Notes under the pieces: generated by a model
The model's input: the letters and a program-made list of their open reading frames with translations, nothing else
Databases searched by the model: none
What the model was told of the DNA's origin: nothing
Translations under genes and position numbers: made by a program
Assembly: GCA_034359265.1 (NCBI GenBank)
Contig: CP136896.1
Location: forward strand, 34,710,001-34,774,000
Reading direction: 5' to 3'
DNA length: 64,000 bases
Origin: Canna indica
Lineage: Eukaryota; Streptophyta; Magnoliopsida; Zingiberales; Cannaceae
Part shown: positions 10,223 to 23,300 of the stretch, one piece after another
Numbering within the stretch: the stretch's first letter is position 1
Layout: each line of letters opens with the position of its first letter

Positions 10223-11835
10223 GAGTGAATGTTCTGGAGTCGCTCGGTACTCAGATTACTGGGCGTTTCAAGCCGATACCCCGAAGTTCAATCAGTCGGC
10301 TTCGTTCAAAATCAATTCGAAAAATCATGCAATTATGTGCATTAGTCTGTCAAAAATAACTCGATTAACAACTTCTCCCATCGCAGTGAATGTTCTGGAG
10401 TCGCTCGGTACTCAGATTACTGGGCGTTTCGAGCTGATACCCCGAAGTTCAATCAGTCGACATCGTTCAAGATCTATTCGAAAAATCATGCAATTCTTTG
10501 CATTAGTCTGTCAAAAATAACTCGATTAACAACTTCTCCCATCACATTGAATGTTCTGGAGTCGCTCGGGACTCAGATTACAGGGCGTTTCGAGCCGATA
10601 CCCCGAAGTTCAATCAGTCTGCTTCGTTCAAGATTCTATTCGAAAAATAGTGCAATTCTGTGCATTAGTCTGTTGAGAATAACTCCATTAACAAATTCTC
10701 CCATCGCAGTGAATGTTCTGGAGTCGCTCGGTACTCAGATTACTGGGCGTTTCGAGCTGATACCCCGAAGTTCAATCAGTCGACATCGTTCAAGATCTAT
10801 TCGAAAAATCATGCAATTCTTTGCATTAGTCTGTCAAAAATAACTCGATTAACAACTTCTCCCATCACAGTGAATGTTCTGGAGTCACTCGGTACTCAGA
10901 TTACTGGGCGTTTCGAGCTGATACCCCGAAGTTCAATCAGTCGGCATCGTTCAAGATCTATTAGAAAAATCATGCAATTCTATGCATTAGTCTGTCAAAA
11001 ATAACTCGATTAACAACTTCTCCCATCACAGTGAATGTTCTGGAGTCGCTCGGGACTCAAATTACAGGGCGTTTCGAGCCGATACCCCGAAGTTCAATCA
11101 GTCTGCTTCGTTCAAGATTCTATTCGAAAAATAGTGCAATTCTGTGCATTAGTCTGTCGAGAATAACTCGATTAACAACTTCTCGCATCATAGTTAATGT
11201 TCTGGAGTCGCTCGGTACTCAGATTACAGGGCGTTTCGAGCCGATACCCCGAAGTTCAATCAGTCGGCTTCGTTCAAAATCAATTCGAAAAATCATGCAA
11301 TTATGTGCATTAGTCTGTCAAAAATAACTCGATTAACAACTTCTCCCATCGCAGTGAATGTTCTGGAGTCGCTCGGTACTCAGATTACTGGGCGTTTCGA
11401 GCTGATACCCCGAAGTTCAATCAGTCGGCATGGTTCAAGATCTATTAGAAAAATCATGCAATTCTATGCATTAGTCTGTCAAAAATAACTCGATTAACAA
11501 CTTCTCCCATCACAGTGAATGTTCTGGAGTCGCTCGGTACTCAGATTACAGGGCGTTCCGAGCCGATACCCCGAAGTTCAATCAGTCGGCATCGTTCAAG
11601 TTCTATTCGAAAAATCATGCAATTCTTTGCATTAGTCTATCAAAAATAACTCGATTAACAACTTCTCCCATCACAGTGAATGTTCTGGAGTCACTCGGGA
11701 CTCTGATTACAGGGCGTTTCGAGCCGATACCCCGAAGTTCAATCAGTCTGCTTCGTTCAATATTCGATTCGAAAAATAGTGCAATTCTGTGCATTAGTCT
11801 GTCAAGAATAACTCGATTAACAACTTCTCCCATCG
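10223..11835 (+). repeat. HOR family 2, copy 2: 10-mer, 1,613 bp
   Basis: This repeats the preceding unit in register, with ctccattaacaaattctc near 10,683, cacattgaatg near 10,546 and ggcatggttc near 11,428. Small differences include actcaaattac near 11,056 and gttcaatattcg near 11,758 where copy 1 has gttcaagattcg. The next expected catcggag anchor at 11,836 reads catcgcag, so the third full unit does not start there. Confidence 0.87.
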
Positions 11836-13289
11836 CAGTGAATGTTCTGGAGTCGCTCGGTACTCAGATTACAGGGCGTTTCGAGCCGATACCCCGAAGT
11901 TCAATCAGTCTGCTTCGTTCAAGATTCTATTCGAAAAATAGTGCAATTCTGTGCATTAGTCTGTCGAGAATAACTCGATTAACAACTTCTCCCATCGCAG
12001 TGAATGTTCTGGAGTCGCTCGGTACTCAGATTACTGGGCGTTTCAAGCCGATACCCCGAAGTTCAATCAGTCGGCTTCGTTCAAAATCAATTCGAAAAAT
12101 CATGCAATTATGTGCATTAGTCTGTCAAAAATAACTCGATTAACAACTTCTCCCATCACAGTGAATGTTCTGAAGTCGCTCGGTACTCAGATTACAGGGC
12201 GTTTCGAGCCGATACCCCGAAGTTCAATCAGTCGGCTTCGTTCAAAATCAATTCGAAAAATCATGCAATTATGTGCATTAGTCTGTCAAAAATAACTCGA
12301 TTAACAACTTCTCCCATCGCAGTGAATGTTCTGGAGTCGCTCGGTACTCAGATTACTGGGCATTTCGAGCTGATACCCCGAAGTTCAATCAGTCGGCATG
12401 GTTCAAGATCTATTAGAAAAATCATGCAATTCTATGCATTAGTCTGTCAAAAATAACTCGATTAACAACTTCTCCCATCACAGTGAATGTTCTGGAGTCG
12501 CTCGGGACTCAGATTACAGGGCGTTCCGAGCCGATACCCCGAAGTTCAATCAGTCGGCATCGTTCAAGTTCTATTCGAAAAATCATGCAATTCTTTGCAT
12601 TAGTCTATCAAAAATAACTCGATTAACAACTTCTCCCATCACAGTGAATGTTCTGGAGTCACTCGGGACTCTGATTACAGGGCGTTTCGAGCCGATACCC
12701 CGAAGTTCAATCAGTCTGCTTCGTTCAATATTCGATTCGAAAAATAGTGCAATTCTGTGCATTAGTCTGTCAAGAATAACTCGATTAACAACTTCTCCCA
12801 TCGCAGTGAATGTTCTGGAGTCGCTCGGTACTCAGATTACAGGGCGTTTCGAGCCGATACCCCGAAGTTCAATCAGTCTGCTTCGTTCAATATTCGATTC
12901 GAAAAATAGTGCAATTCTGTGCATTAGTCTGTCAAGAATAACTCGATTAACAACTTCTCCCATCGCAGTGAATGTTCTGGAGTCGCTCGGTACTAAGATT
13001 ACAGGGCGTTTCGAGCCGATACCCCGAAGTTCAATCAGTCTGCTTCGTTCAAGATTCGATTCGAAAAATAGTGCAATTCTGTGCATTAGTCTGTCAAGAA
13101 TAACTCGATTAACAACTTCTCCCATCGCAGTGAATGTTCTGGAGTCGCTCGGTACTCAGATTACAGGGCGTTTCGAGCCGATACCCCGAAGTTCAATCAG
13201 TCTGCTTCGTTCAAGATTCTATTCGAAAAATAGTGCAATTCTGTGCATTAGTCTGTCGAGAATAACTCGATTAACAACTTCTCCCATCG
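11676..13289 (+). repeat. 6-mer (968-bp) duplication with a run of 162-bp monomers
   Basis: Monomers beginning near 11,619 recur 968 bp later, near 12,587. After that, several near-identical 162-bp monomers of one subtype (gttcaatattcg or gttcaagattcg, gtcaagaataac, catcgcag) follow each other at about 12,750-13,130. This breaks the usual mixing of subtypes and looks like local single-monomer amplification. It also gives the longest open frame in the window, 12,644-13,426, which is not a gene: the translation simply repeats the monomer. Confidence 0.82.
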
Positions 13290-14741
13290 GAGTGAATGTT
13301 CTGGAGTCGCTCGGTACTCAGATTACTGGGCGTTTCAAGCCGATACCCCGAAGTTCAATCAGTCGGCTTCGTTCAAAATCAATTCGAAAAATCATGCAAT
13401 TATGTGCATTAGTCTGTCAAAAATAACTCGATTAACAACTTCTCCCATCGCAGTGAATGTTCTGGAGTCGCTCGGTACTCAGATTACTGGGCGTTTCGAG
13501 CTGATACCCCGAAGTTCAATCAGTCGACATCGTTCAAGATCTATTCGAAAAATCATGCAATTCTTTGCATTAGTCTGTCAAAAATAACTCGATTAACAAC
13601 TTCTCCCATCACATTGAATGTTCTGGAGTCGCTCGGGACTCAGATTACAGGGCGTTTCGAGCCGATACCCCGAAGTTCAATCAGTCTGCTTCGTTCAAGA
13701 TTCTATTCGAAAAATAGTGCAATTCTGTGCATTAGTCTGTTGAGAATAACTCCATTAACAAATTCTCCCATCGCAGTGAATGTTCTGGAGTCGCTCGGTA
13801 CTCAGATTACTGGGCGTTTCGAGCTGATACCCCGAAGTTCAATCAGTCGACATCGTTCAAGATCTATTCGAAAAATCATGCAATTCTTTGCATTAGTCTG
13901 TCAAAAATAACTCGATTAACAACTTCTCCCATCACAGTGAATGTTCTGGAGTCACTCGGTACTCAGATTACTGGGCGTTTCGAGCTGATACCCCGAAGTT
14001 CAATCAGTCGGCATCGTTCAAGATCTATTAGAAAAATCATGCAATTCTATGCATTAGTCTGTCAAAAATAACTCGATTAACAACTTCTCCCATCACAGTG
14101 AATGTTCTGGAGTCGCTCGGGACTCAGATTACAGGGCGTTTCGAGCCGATACCCCGAAGTTCAATCAGTCTGCTTCGTTCAAGATTCTATTCGAAAAATA
14201 GTGCAATTCTGTGCATTAGTCTGTCAAAAATAACTCGATTAACAACTTCTCCCATCGCAGTGAATGTTCTGGAGTCGCTCGGTACTCAGATTACTGGGCG
14301 TTTCGAGCTGATACCCCGAAGTTCAATCAGTCGGCATGGTTCAAGATCTATTAGAAAAATCATGCAATTCTATGCATTAGTCTGTCAAAAATAACTCGAT
14401 TAACAACTTCTCCCATCACAGTGAATGTTCTGGAGTCGCTCGGGACTCAGATTACAGGGCGTTCCGAGCCGATACCCCGAAGTTCAATCAGTCGGCATCG
14501 TTCAAGTTCTATTCGAAAAATCATGCAATTCTTTGCATTAGTCTATCAAAAATAACTCGATTAACAACTTCTCCCTTCACAGTGAATGTTCTGGAGTCAC
14601 TCGGGACTCTGATTACAGGGCGTTTCGAGCCGATACCCCGAAGTTCAATCAGTCTGCTTCGTTCAATATTCGATTCGAAAAATAGTGCAATTCTGTGCAT
14701 TAGTCTGTCAAGAATAACTCGATTAACAACTTCTCCCATCG
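13290..14741 (+). repeat. HOR family 2, copy 3: shortened to 9 monomers (1,452 bp)
   Basis: The catcggag anchor at 13,290 lies 4,680 bp from that at 8610, and the following monomers match copy 1 in order, including ctccattaacaaattctc near 13,750. After the monomer at 14,041-14,202 the next reads gcaattctgtgcattagtctg and then switches to caaaaataac with catcgcag, skipping one monomer. The spacing from this point to the next shared mark is 484 bp rather than 645, exactly 161 bp less. This is a clean loss of one monomer in register. Confidence 0.85.
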
Positions 14742-16200
14742 CAGTGAATGTTCTGGAGTCGCTCGGTACTCAGATTACAGGGCGTTTCGAGCCGATACCC
14801 CGAAGTTCAATCAGTCTGCTTCGTTCAAGATTCTATTCGAAAAATAGTGCAATTCTGTGCATTAGTCTGTCGAGAATAACTCGATTAACAACTTCTCCCA
14901 TCGCAGTGAATGTTCTGGAGTCGCTCGGTACTCAGATTACTGGGCGTTTCAAGCCGATACCCCGAAGTTCAATCAGTCGGCTTCGTTCAAAATCAATTCG
15001 AAAAATCATGCAATTATGTGCATTAGTCTGTCAAAAATAACTCGATTAACAACTTCTCCCATCACAGTGAATGTTCTGAAGTCGCTCGGTACTCAGATTA
15101 CAGGGCGTTTCGAGCCGATACCCCGAAGTTCAATCAGTCGGCTTCGTTCAAAATCAATTCGAAAAATCATGCAATTATGTGCATTAGTCTGTCAAAAATA
15201 ACTCGATTAACAACTTCTCCCATCGCAGTGAATGTTCTGGAGTCGCTCGGTACTCAGATTACTGGGCGTTTCAAGCCGATACCCCGAAGTTCAATCAGTC
15301 GGCTTCGTTCAAAATCAATTCGAAAAATCATGCAATTATGTGCATTAGTCTGTCAAAAATAACTCGATTAACAACTTCTCCCATCACAGTGAATGTTCTG
15401 AAGTCGCTCGGTACTCAGATTACAGGGCGTTCCGAGCCGATACCCCGAAGTTCAATCAGTCGGCATCGTTCAAGTTCTATTCGAAAAATCATGCAATTCT
15501 TTGCATTAGTCTATCAAAAATAACTCGATTAACAACTTCTCCCATCACAGTGAATGTTCTGGAGTCACTCGGGACTCTGATTACAGGGCGTTTCGAGCCG
15601 ATACCCCGAAGTTCAATCAGTCTGCTTCGTTCAATATTCGATTCGAAAAATAGTGCAATTCTGTGCATTAGTCTGTCAAGAATAACTCGATTAACAACTT
15701 CTCCCATCGCAGTGAATGTTCTGGAGTCGCTCGGTACTCAGATTACAGGGCGTTTCGAGCCGATACCCCGAAGTTCAATCAGTCTGCTTCGTTCAAGATT
15801 CTATTCGAAAAATAGTGCAATTCTGTGCATTAGTCTGTCGAGAATAACTCGATTAACAACTTCTCCCATCGCAGTGAATGTTCTGGAGTCGCTCGGTACT
15901 CAGATTACTGGGCGTTTCAAGCCGATACCCCGAAGTTCAATCAGTCGGCTTCGTTCAAAATCAATTCGAAAAATCATGCAATTATGTGCATTAGTCTGTC
16001 AAAAATAACTCGATTAACAACTTCTCCCATCGCAGTGAATGTTCTGGAGTCGCTCGGTACTCAGATTACTGGGCGTTTCGAGCTGATACCCCGAAGTTCA
16101 ATTAGTCGACATCGTTCAAGATCTATTCGAAAAATCATGCAATTCTTTGCATTAGTCTGTCAAAAATAACTCGATTAACAACTTCTCCCATCACAGTGAA
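14582..16200 (+). repeat. Second copy of the 6-mer (968-bp) duplication block
   Basis: This region matches 11,676-13,300 at an offset of 2,906 bp (18 monomers) and contains the same 968-bp internal offset (14,582 to 15,550). It includes four successive related 161-bp monomers near 15,010-15,490 marked by gttctgaagtcgc (near 15,073 and 15,395). Compared with the earlier copy it has two fewer 162-bp monomers before the shared catgcaattatg monomer. Confidence 0.8.
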
Positions 16201-16949
16201 TGTTCTGGAGTCGCTCGGGACTCAGATTACAGGGCATTTCGAGCCGATACCCCGAAGTTCAATCTGTCTGCTTCGTTCAAGATTCGATTCGAAAAATAGT
16301 GCAATTCTGTGCGTTAGTCTGTCGAGAATAACTCGATTAACAACTTCTCCCATCACAGTGAATGTTCTGGAGTCGCTCGGTACTCAGATTACTGGGCGTT
16401 TCGAGCTGATACCCCAAAGTTCAATCAGTCGGCATCGTTCAAGATCTATTAGAAAAATCATGCAATTCTATGCATTAGTCTGTCAAAAATAACTCGATTA
16501 ACAACTTCTCCCATCACAGTGAATGTTCTGGAGTCGCTCGGTACTCAGATTACTGGGCGTTTCGAGCCGATACCCCAAAGTTCAATCAGTCGGCCTCGTT
16601 CAAAATCAATTCGAAAAATCGTGCAATTCTTTGCATTAGTCTGTCAAAAATAACTCGTTTAACAACTTCTCCCATCACAGTGAATGTTCTGGAGTCGCTC
16701 GGGACTCAGATTACAGGGCGTTTCGAGCCGATACCCCGAAGTTCAATCAGTCGGCATCGTTCAAGATCTATTCGAAAAAGCATGCAATTCTTTGCAATAG
16801 TCTATCAAAAATAACTCGATTAACAACTTCTCCCATCACAGTGAATGTTCTGGAGTCGCTCGGGACTCTGATTACAGGGCGTTTCGAGCCGATACCCCGA
16901 AGTTCAATCAGTCTCCTTCGTTCAAGATTCGATTCGAAAAATAGTGCAA
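16201..16949 (+). repeat. Satellite monomers without a clear tandem HOR partner
   Basis: About 4.5 monomers with no adjacent HOR copy. They carry marks seen elsewhere: actcgtttaac near 16,655 (as in block X), gaaaaagcatg near 16,784 (as in family 1) and gcaatagtc near 16,794, where one base differs from the usual gcattagtc. Nothing other than satellite is present. Confidence 0.75.
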
Positions 16950-19850
16950 TTCTGTGCATTAGTCTGTCAAGAATAACTCGATTAACAACTTCTCCCATCA
17001 CAGTGAATGTTCTGGAGTCGCTCGGTACTCAGATTTCTGGGCGTTTCGAGCCGATACCCCGAAGTTCAATCAGTCGGCCTCGTTCAAAATCTATTCGAAA
17101 AATAGTGCAATTCTGTGCATTAGTCTGTCAAAAATAACTCGATTAACAACTTCTCCCATCGCAGTGAATGTTCTGGAGTCGCTCGGTACTCAGATTACTG
17201 GGCGTTTCGAGCTGATACCCCGAAGTTCAATCAGTCGGCATCGTTCAAGATCTATTCGAAAAATCATGCAATTCTTTGCATTAGTCTGTCAAAAATAACT
17301 CGATTAACAACTTCTCCCATCACAGTGAATGTTCTGGAGTCGCTCGGGACTCAAATTACAGGGCGTTTCGAGCCGATACCCCGAAGTTCAATCAGTCTGC
17401 TTCGTTCAAGATTCTATTCGAAAAATAGTGCAATTCTGTGCGTTAGTCTGTCGAGAATAACTCGATTAACAACTTCTCCCATCGCAGTGAATGTTCTGGA
17501 GTCGCTCGGTACTCAGATTACTGGGCGTTTCGAGCCGATACCCCGAAGTTCAATCAGCCGGCCTCGTTCAAAATCAATTCGAAAAATCGTGCAATTCTTT
17601 GCATTAGTCTGTCAAAAATAACTCGATTAACAACTTCTCCCATCGCAGTGAATGTTTTGGAGTCGCTCGGGACTCAGATTACTGGGCGTTTCGAGCTGAT
17701 ACCCTGAAGTTCAATCAGTCGGCATCGTTCAAGATCTATTCGAAAAATCATGCAATTCTTTGCATTAGTCTGTCAAAAATAACTCGATTAACAACTTCTC
17801 CCATCACAGTGAATGTTCTGGAGTCGCTCGGGACTCTGATTACAGGGCGTTTCGAGCCGATACCCCGAAGTTCAATCAGTCTGCTTCGTTCAAGATTCGA
17901 TTCGAAAAATAGTGCAATTCTGTGCATTAGTCTGTCAAGAATAACTCGATTAACAACTTCTCCCATCGCAGTGAATGTTCTGGAGTCGCTCGGTACTCAG
18001 ATTTCTGGGCATTTCGAGCCGATACCCCGAAGTTCAATCAGTCGGCCTCGTTCAAAATCAATTCGAAAAATCGTGCAATTCTTTGCATTAGTCTGTCAAA
18101 AATAACTCGATTAACAACTTCTCCCATCACAGTGAATGTTCTGGAGTCGCTCGGGACTCAGATTACAGTGCGTTTCGAGCCGATACCCCGAAGTTCAATC
18201 AGTCGGCATCGTTCAAGATCTATTCGAAAAAGCATGCAATTCTTTGCATTAGTCTGTCAAATATAACTCGATTAACAACTTCTCCCATCACAGTGAATCT
18301 TCTGGAGTCGCTCGGGACTCTGATTACAGGGCGTTTCGAGCCGATACCCCGAAGTTCAATCAGTCTACTTCGTTCAATATTCTATTCGAAAAATAGTGCA
18401 ATTATGTGCATTAGTCTGTCAAGAATAACTCGATTAACAACTTCTCCCATCACAGTGAATGTTCTGGAGTCGCTCGGTACTCAGATTTCTGGGCGTTTCG
18501 AGCCGATACCCCGAAGTTCAATCAGTCGGCCTCGTTCAAAATCTATTCGAAAAATAGTGCAATTCTGTGCATTAGTCTGTCAAAAATAACTCGATTAACA
18601 ACTTCTCCCATCGCAGTGAATGTTCTGGAGTCGCTCGGTACTCAGATTACTGGGCGTTTCGAGCTGATACCCCGAAGTTCAATCAGTCGGCATCGTTCAA
18701 GATCTATTCGAAAAATCATGCAATTCTTTGCATTAGTCTGTCAAAAATAACTCGATTAACAACTTCTCCCATCACAGTGAATGTTCTGGAGTCGCTCGGG
18801 ACTCAGATTACAGGGCGTTTCGAGCCGATACCCCGAAGTTCAATCAGTCTGCTTCGTTCAAGATTCTATTCGAAAAATAGTGCAATTCTGTGCGTTAGTC
18901 TGTCGAGAATAACTCGATTAACAACTTCTCCCATCGCAGTGAATGTTCTGGAGTCACTCGGTACTCAGATTACTGGGCGTTTCGAGCCGATACCCCGAAG
19001 TTCAATCAGTCGGCCTCGTTCAAAATCAATTCGAAAAATCGTGCAATTCTTTGCATTAGTCTGTCAAAAATAACTCGATTAACAACTTCTCCCATCACAG
19101 TGAATGTTCTGGAGTCGCTCGGGACTCAGATTACAGGGCGTTTCGAGCCGATACCCCGAAGTTCAATCAGTCGGCATCGTTCAAGATCTATTCGAAAAAG
19201 CATGCAATTCTTTGCATTAGTCTGTCAAATATAACTCGATTAACAACTTCTCCCATCACAGTGAATCTTCTGGAGTCGCTCGGGACTCTGATTACAGGGC
19301 GTTTCGAGCCGATACCCCGAAGCTCAATCAGTCTACTTCGTTCAATATTCTATTCGAAAAATAGTGCAATTCTGTGCATTAGTCTGTCAAGAATAACTCG
19401 ATTAACAACTTCTCCCATCGCAGTGAATGTTCTGGAGTCGCTCGGTACTCAGATTTCTGGGCGTTTCGAGCCGATACCCCGAAGTTCAATCAGTCGGCCT
19501 CGTTCAAAATCAATTCGAAAAATCGTGCAATTCTTTGCATTAGTCTGTCAAAAATAACTCGATTAACAACTTCTCCCATCACAGTGAATGTTCTGGAGTC
19601 GCTCGGGACTCAGATTACAGGGCGTTTCGAGCCGATACCCCGAAGTTTAATCAATCGGCATCGTTCAAGATCTATTCGAAAAATCATGCAATTCTTTGCA
19701 TTAGTCTGTCAAAAATAACTCGATTAACAACTTCTCGCATCATAGTTAATGTTCTGGAGTCGCTCGGGACTCAGATTACAGGGCGTTTCGAGCCGATACC
19801 CCGAAGTTCATTCAGTTGGCTTCGTTCAAGATTCTATTCGAAAAATCGTG
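16950..19850 (+). repeat. 9-mer (1,452-bp) tandem duplication, two copies
   Basis: Monomers at about 16,950, 17,268 and 17,752 recur 1,452 bp later (about 18,400, 18,720 and 19,204). Marks gaatcttctgg, caaatataac and gaaaaagcatg tie this block to monomers 5-7 of HOR family 1, and the block ends with the family 1 order of monomers 8-10 near 19,560-20,010. It therefore looks like a rearranged relative of family 1. Copy borders are uncertain by about one monomer. Confidence 0.78.
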
Positions 19851-19929
19851 CAATTCTGTGCATTAGTCTGTCGAGAATAACTCGATTAACAACTTCTCCC
19901 ATCGCAGTGAATGTTCTGGAGACGCTCGG

Positions 19930-22080
19930 TACTCAGATTACTGGGCGTTTCGAGCTGATACCCCAAAGTTCAATCAGTCGGCATCGTTCAAGATCTATTA
20001 GAAAAATCATGCAATTCTATGCATTAGTCTGTCAAAAATAACTCGATTAACAACTTCTCCCATCACAGTGAATGTTCTGGAGTCGCTCGGGACTCAGATT
20101 ACAGGGCGTTTCGAGCCGATACCCCGAAGTTCAATCAGTCTGCTTCGTTCAAGATTCTATTCGAAAAATAGTTTAATTCTGTGCATTAGTCTGTCGAGAA
20201 TAACTCGATTAACAACTTCTCGCATCATAGTTAATGTTCTGGAGTCGCTCGGTACTCAGATTACAGGGGGTTTCGAGCCGATACCCCGAAGTGCAATCAG
20301 TCGGCTTCGTTCAAAATCAATTCGAAAAATCATGCAATTATGTGCATTAGTCTGTCAAAAATAACTCGATTAACAACTTCTCCCATCGCAGTGAATGTTC
20401 TGGAGTCGCTCGGTACTCAGATACAGGGCGTTTCGAGCCGATACCCCGAAGTTCAATCAGTCTGCTTCGTTCAAGATTCTATTCGAAAAATAGTGCAATT
20501 CTGTGCATTAGTCTGTCGAGAATAACTCGATTAACAACTTCTCCCATCGCAGTGAATGTTCTGGAGTCGCTCGGGACTCAGATTACAGGGTGTTTCGAGC
20601 CGATACCCCGAATTTCAATCAGTCGGCTTCGTTCAAGATTCTATTCGAAAAATCGTGCAATTCTGTGCATTAGTCTGTCAAAAATAACTCGATTACAACT
20701 TCTCCCATCGCAGTGAATGTTCTGGAGTCGCTCGGTACTTAGATTTCTGGGCGTTTCGAGCTGATACCCCGAAGTTCAATTAGTCGACATCGTTCAAGAT
20801 CTATTCGAAAAATCATGCAATTCTTTGCATTAGTCTGTCAAAAATAACTCGATTAACAACTTCTCCCATCACAGTGAATGTTCTGGAGTCGCTCGGGACT
20901 CAGATTACAGGGCATTTCGAGCCGATACCCCGAAGTTCAATCAGTCTGCTTCGTTCAAGATTCGATTCGAAAAATAGTGCAATTCTGTGCGTTAGTCTGT
21001 CGAGAATAACTCGATTAACAACTTCCCCCATCGCAGTGAATGTTCTGGAGTCGCTCGGTACTCAGATTACTGGGCGTTTCGAGCCGATACCCCAAAGTTA
21101 AATCAGTCGGCCTCGTTCAAAATCAATTCGAAAAATCGTGCAATTCTTTGCATTAGTCTGTCAAAAATAACTCGTTTAACAACTTCTCCCATCACAGTGA
21201 ATGTTCTGGAGTCGCTCGGGACTCAGATTACAGGGCGTTTCGAGTCGATACCCCGAAGTTCAATCAGTCGGCATCGTTCAAGATCTATTCGAAAAAGCAT
21301 GCAATTCTTTGCATTAGTCTATCAAAAATAACTCGATTAACAACTTCTCCCATCACAGTGAATGTTCTGGAGTCGCTCGGGACTCTGATTACAGGGCGTT
21401 TCGAGCCGATACCCCGAAGTTCAATCAGTCTCCTTCGTTCAAGATTCGATTCGAAAAATAGTGCAATTCTGTGCATTAGTCTGTCAAGAATAACTCGATT
21501 AACAACTTCTCCCATCACAGTGAATGTTCTGGAGTCGCTCGGTACTCAGATTTCTGGGCGTTTCGAGCCGATACCCCGAAGTTCAATCAGTCGGCCTCGT
21601 TCAAAATCTATTCGAAAAATAGTGCAATTCTGTGCATTAGTCTGTCAAAAATAACTCGATTAACAACTTCTCCCATCGCAGTGAATGTTCTGGAGTCGCT
21701 CGGTACTCAGATTACTGGACGTTTCAAGCCGATAGCCCGAAGTTCAATCAGTCGGCTTCGTTCAAAATCAATTCGAAAAATCATGCAATTTTGTGCATTA
21801 GTCTGTCAAAAATAACTCGATTAACAACTTCTCCCATCGCAGTGAATGTTCTGGAGTCGCTCGGTACTCAGATTACTGGGCGTTTCGAGCTGATACCCCG
21901 AAGTTCAATCAGTCGACATCGTTCAAGATCTATTCGAAAAATCATGCAATTCTTTGCATTAGTCTGTCAAAAAGAACTCGATTAACAACTTCTCCCATCA
22001 CAGTGAATGTTCTGGAGTCGCTCGGGACTCAGATTACAGGGCGTTTCGAGCCGATACCCCGAAGTTCAATCAGTCTGCTT
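19930..22080 (+). repeat. Dispersed block Y, copy 1 (~2.15 kb; contains block X copy 2)
   Basis: This block matches about 26,061-28,212. The offset is 6,131 bp up to about 20,690 and 6,132 bp afterwards, because of the 1-bp deletion at 20,691-20,700. Shared marks are aatagtttaattc near 20,170 and 26,300, gggggtttcg near 20,270 and 26,398, cagatacag, and the substitutions gatagcccg near 21,734 and 27,865. Within it, 21,974 reads aaagaactc, a substitution not in the other copy. Confidence 0.84.
20691..20700. other. 1-bp deletion in the conserved core (gattacaact)
   Basis: All other monomers I checked read gattaacaact here; this one lacks one A. The corresponding monomers at about 7,620 and 26,820 are intact, so the loss happened in this copy after the block was duplicated. 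It explains the change of offset from 6,131 to 6,132 relative to the downstream copy and from 13,072 to 13,071 relative to the upstream copy. Confidence 0.85.
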
Positions 22081-22256
22081 CGTTCAAGATTCGATTCGAA
22101 AAATAATGCAATTCTGTGCATTAGTCTGTCAAGAATAACTCGATTAACAACTTCTCCCATCGCAGTGAATGTTCTGGAGTCGCTCGGTACTCAGATTACT
22201 GGGCGTTTCGAGCCGATACCCCGAAGTTCAATCAGTCGGCCTCGTTCAAAATCAAT

Positions 22257-23300
22257 TTGAAAAATCGTGCAATTTTTTGCATTAGTCTGTCAAAAATAAC
22301 TCGATTAACAACTTCTCCCATCACAGTGAATGTTCTGGAGTCGCTCGGGACTCAGATTACAGGGCGTTTCGAGCCGATACCCCGAAGTTCAATCAGTCTG
22401 CTTCTTTCAAGATTCTATTCGAAAAATAGTGCAATTCTGTGCATTAGTCTGTCGAGAATAACTCGATTAACAACTTCTCCCATCACAGTGAATGTTCTGG
22501 AGTCGCTCGGTACTCAGATTACTGGGCGTTTCGAGCTGATACCCCGAAGTTCAATCAGTCGGCATCGTTCAAGATCTATTAGAAAAATCATGCAATTCTA
22601 TGCATTAGTCTGTCAAAAATAACTCGATTAACAACTTCTCCCATCATAGTGAATGTTCTAGAGTCGCACGGGACTCAGATTACAGGGCGTTTCGAGCCGA
22701 TACCCCAAAGTTCAATCAGTCTGCTTCGTTCAAGATTCTATTCGAAAAATAGTGCAATTCTGTGCATTAGTCTGTCGAGAATAACTCGATTAACAACTTC
22801 TCGCATCATAGTTAATGTTCTGGAGTCGCTCGGTACTCAGATTACAGGGCGTTTCGAGCCGATACCCCGAAGTTCAATCAGTCGGCTTCGTTCAAAATCA
22901 ATTCGAAAAATCATGCAATTATGTGCATTAGTCTGTCAAAAATAACTCGATTAACAACTTCTCCCATCGCAGTGAATGTTCTGGAGTCGCTCGGTACTCA
23001 GATTACTGGGCATTTCGAGCTGATACCCCGAAGTTCAATCAGTCGGCATCGTTCAAGATCTATTAGAAAAATCATGCAATTCTATGCATTAGTCTGTCAA
23101 AAATAACTCAATTAACAACTTCTCCCATCACAGTGAATGTTCTGGAGTCGCTCGGGACTCAGATTACAGGGCGTTTCGAGCCGATACCCCGAAGTTCAAT
23201 CAGTCGGCATCGTTCAAGATCTATTCAAAAAATCATGCAATTCTTTGCATTAGTCTATCAAAAATAACTCGATTAACAACTTCTCCCATCACAGTGAATG
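22257..23300 (+). repeat. Dispersed block Z, copy 2 (related to 6,604 and 31,456 regions)
   Basis: The monomer series starting here recurs 9,199 bp downstream (31,456-32,500) and 15,653 bp upstream (6,604-7,290). Shared marks are aatttgaaaaatcg, attagaaaaatcatgc and the rare gttctagagtcgcacggg (near 7,005, 22,658 and 31,857). The downstream and upstream copies keep ttcgttc where this copy has cttctttcaag near 22,403. Confidence 0.82.
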
